Below are positions 62,429 to 64,000 of a DNA stretch of 64,000 nucleotides, piece by piece; position 1 is the stretch's first letter; each line of letters starts with the position of its first letter. Below the pieces are notes generated by a model. The model did not search any database and had not been told where the DNA came from. It saw only the letters and a list, made by a program, of their open reading frames with translations. This DNA comes from JACDAL01 sp963849115 (GTDB lineage: Bacteria > Actinomycetota > CADDZG01 > WHSQ01). The stretch covers positions 186,001 to 250,000 of the forward strand of contig CAWKGK010000008.1 in NCBI GenBank assembly GCA_963849115.1, written 5' to 3'. The position numbers were made by a program, and so were the translations under genes.

Positions 62429-63214
62429 GTGCTGCTGGCAATCGACGTGGGCAACAGCCAGACCCATCTTGGGGTCTTCCGCCGTGACGAGCTCGCTCAC
62501 GAGTGGCGCATCTCGACGCGCGAAGCCCGCACCGCGGACGAGCTGGCGCTGATCTTCGGAGACTTCTTGGCGCTGGCCGGGCTGTCGTTCGACAACGAGA
62601 TCACCGGAGTGGCGATCTCGTCGGTGGTTCCCCGCGCGACTCAGGAGTTGAGATCGATGACACTGCGCTACTTCGGCTTCGCCGCGGTGGTGGTCGAGCC
62701 GGGCACGAAGACCGGAGTGGCTGTAGCGACCGACAACCCGCGGGAGGTGGGGGCCGACCGCATCGTCAACGCCGTGGCGGCGAGCGCGCTGTACGCGGGC
62801 GAGCCGGTTGTGATCGTCGATTTCGGCACCGCCATCACCGTCGACGCGGTCTCTGCTCGAGGCGAGTACCTGGGAGGGGCGATCGCCCCCGGGATAGAGA
62901 CGGCGGCGACGGCTCTGTTCCAGTCGACGGCGCAGATCCGCCGGGTCGAGCTCGTGGCCCCCGCCCACGTTATCGGCAAGAACACTGTCACCGCCGTCCA
63001 ATCGGGCATCGTTTTCGGTACCGCGGCGCTCGTCGATGGTCTCGTCGAGCAGGTCAGCAAGGAGCTCGGTGGGAGCGCCAGGGTGGTCGCAACTGGGGGG
63101 GCTGCCGGGGCCGTAATCGAGCATTCGAACCGCATCGAGCAAGTAGAGCCGCACCTGACTCTCCAGGGCCTCAAGCTGATCTTCGAGCTCAACGCAGTAC
63201 GCACCGCGTCGTGA
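62429..63214 (+). CDS. coaX: Type III pantothenate kinase
   Basis: A 261-residue member of the acetate-kinase/Hsp70 fold family that phosphorylates pantothenate for CoA. Nucleotide motifs: LAIDVGNSQTHLGVF, EVGADRIVNAVAASA, IVDFGTAITVDAVS, and the C-terminal VVATGGAAGAVIEHS. GTG at 62429 just after panC, and its stop overlaps lysS (GTGA). CoaX has no feedback inhibition by CoA in characterised members. Confidence 0.95.
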   Translation: MLLAIDVGNSQTHLGVFRRDELAHEWRISTREARTADELALIFGDFLALAGLSFDNEITGVAISSVVPRATQELRSMTLRYFGFAAVVVEPGTKTGVAVATDNPREVGADRIVNAVAASALYAGEPVVIVDFGTAITVDAVSARGEYLGGAIAPGIETAATALFQSTAQIRRVELVAPAHVIGKNTVTAVQSGIVFGTAALVDGLVEQVSKELGGSARVVATGGAAGAVIEHSNRIEQVEPHLTLQGLKLIFELNAVRTAS

Positions 63215-64000
63215 CAGAGGGCTCGGACGTCTATCCCTACCGATTCGAGCGCACTACCAGCGTGGCCGGGCTGAGGGAGCGCTTTTCGGAGCTGGGCGCA
63301 GGCCTTGAGTCGGGAGCTCAAGCCTCGATCGCCGGCCGCCTGCGGACCGTGCGCACACACGGGAAATTGGCGTTCGCCGACCTGGAGGATGCCTCGGGCC
63401 GCATCCAACTGTTCGCTCAGCGGGACGTTCTCGGCGAGGAGGCGATGGAGGAGTTCGCCCGCCTCGGCGTGGGCGACGTGGTCGGGGCCGAAGGGGAGGT
63501 CGTCACCACGCGCAGGGGGGAGCTGTCGCTCAGGGTGACGAGGGTCACCGTGCTCGCTCCGTGCTTGCGCTCGATGCCGGAGAAGTGGCACGGGATGACC
63601 GAGGTCGAGAGCCGCTACCGGCAGCGTTATCTCGACCTTCTCGTCAACCCCGCGGCGAGAGAGGTCGTGACGGGCCGGGCGGCGGCCAACACAGCAGCTC
63701 GCCGCCTGCTCGAGGAACGGGGCTTTATCGAGGTGGAGACCCCGATTTTGCACCCCCTCGCGGGCGGAGCGGTGGCGCGGCCCTTTCGGACGCATCACAA
63801 CGCCCTCGACATGGACCTGTTCCTTCGGATCGCGCCCGAGCTCTACCTCAAGCGGCTCTTGATCGGGGGCCTCGAGCGTGTCTACGAGCTCAACCGCAGT
63901 TTCCGCAATGAGGGCGTCTCCTCGCGCCACAACCCCGAGTACACGATGCTCGAGGCATACGAGGCGTACGCCGATTACCAGGACACGATGTCGTTGGTCG
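63211..64000 (+). CDS. lysS: Lysyl-tRNA synthetase, class II (3' end outside window)
   Basis: At least 263 residues. An N-terminal OB fold (SIAGRLRTVRTHGKLAFADL, RIQLFAQRDVLGE) precedes class II motif 1 (MTEVESRYRQRYLDLLVN and FIEVETPIL) and motif 2 (ELNRSFRNEGVSSRHNPEY). The shift toward ALDMDLFLRIAPELYLKRL confirms lysine-type. Start GTG 63211 overlaps coaX. Also the gene next to coaX in Mycobacterium. Confidence 0.93.
   Translation, partial: MTEGSDVYPYRFERTTSVAGLRERFSELGAGLESGAQASIAGRLRTVRTHGKLAFADLEDASGRIQLFAQRDVLGEEAMEEFARLGVGDVVGAEGEVVTTRRGELSLRVTRVTVLAPCLRSMPEKWHGMTEVESRYRQRYLDLLVNPAAREVVTGRAAANTAARRLLEERGFIEVETPILHPLAGGAVARPFRTHHNALDMDLFLRIAPELYLKRLLIGGLERVYELNRSFRNEGVSSRHNPEYTMLEAYEAYADYQDTMSLV

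Overview
This is a 64 kb, high-GC window from a chromosome that looks like a deep-branching, probably uncultured actinobacterium (Actinomycetota). The main evidence is gene order. A permease / two TrkA-type proteins / OB-fold cluster, a topA - MFS/thymidylate kinase fusion - holB run, and a DUF2342 protease - tilS - hpt - ftsH - folE - folP - folB - folK - DUF2520 - panC - coaX - lysS run all match arrangements I know from Mycobacterium and Streptomyces. GTG and TTG starts are frequent, neighbouring genes often overlap by ATGA or GTGA, and an LLM-type oxidoreductase and a DUF2342 protease are present. No phage, insertion sequence or CRISPR array was recognised. These synteny statements are from memory and could not be searched.

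Layout. 1-9 kb: edge of a membrane-anchored protein, an STAS anti-sigma antagonist, a DtxR-type regulator with a readable promoter and palindrome, a proton-pumping pyrophosphatase, and a potassium-type block (KimA-like permease, OB-fold protein, two TrkA-like proteins, HD protein). 9-16 kb: DedA protein, topA, the MFS-Tmk fusion, holB and a secreted RTX-like repeat protein. 16.6-24.3 kb: a surface-glycan cluster of three GT2 enzymes (one fused to a methyltransferase), a frameshifted GT4, and a Wzm/Wzt-type ABC exporter. 24.4-28.2 kb: a loosely packed accessory stretch with a tRNA-Thr, small enzymes, a 70-bp tandem duplication and a zinc-ribbon remnant.

28.2-32.2 kb is the most interesting region. 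A rhodanese, an MFS transporter and a metallo-beta-lactamase/double-rhodanese protein form one operon, divergent from an ArsR-rhodanese regulator. The intergenic region has two ArsR-type palindromes with centres 42 bp apart, one on the -35 and one on the -10 of the operon promoter. The regulator has cysteines only in its rhodanese loop. It looks like a self-regulated sulfane-sulfur or persulfide response locus.

32.3-43 kb: an operon with LLM oxidoreductase, Fe-S protein, FAD oxidase and an unknown 83-residue protein; then a patatin, an ABC-2 exporter, a PhoX-like protein and an Nfu-type Fe-S scaffold, the last two frameshifted. 43-50 kb: ATP-grasp enzyme, a betaine-homocysteine methyltransferase / sarcosine oxidase pair, and an SLC41/MgtE-type transporter with a tandem PhoU-RCK_C partner. 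50-64 kb: housekeeping genes for tRNA modification, purine salvage, proteolysis, folate and pantothenate/CoA, ending inside lysS.

Three genes are each broken by exactly one extra base. That raises the possibility of assembly or read errors rather than true pseudogenes.
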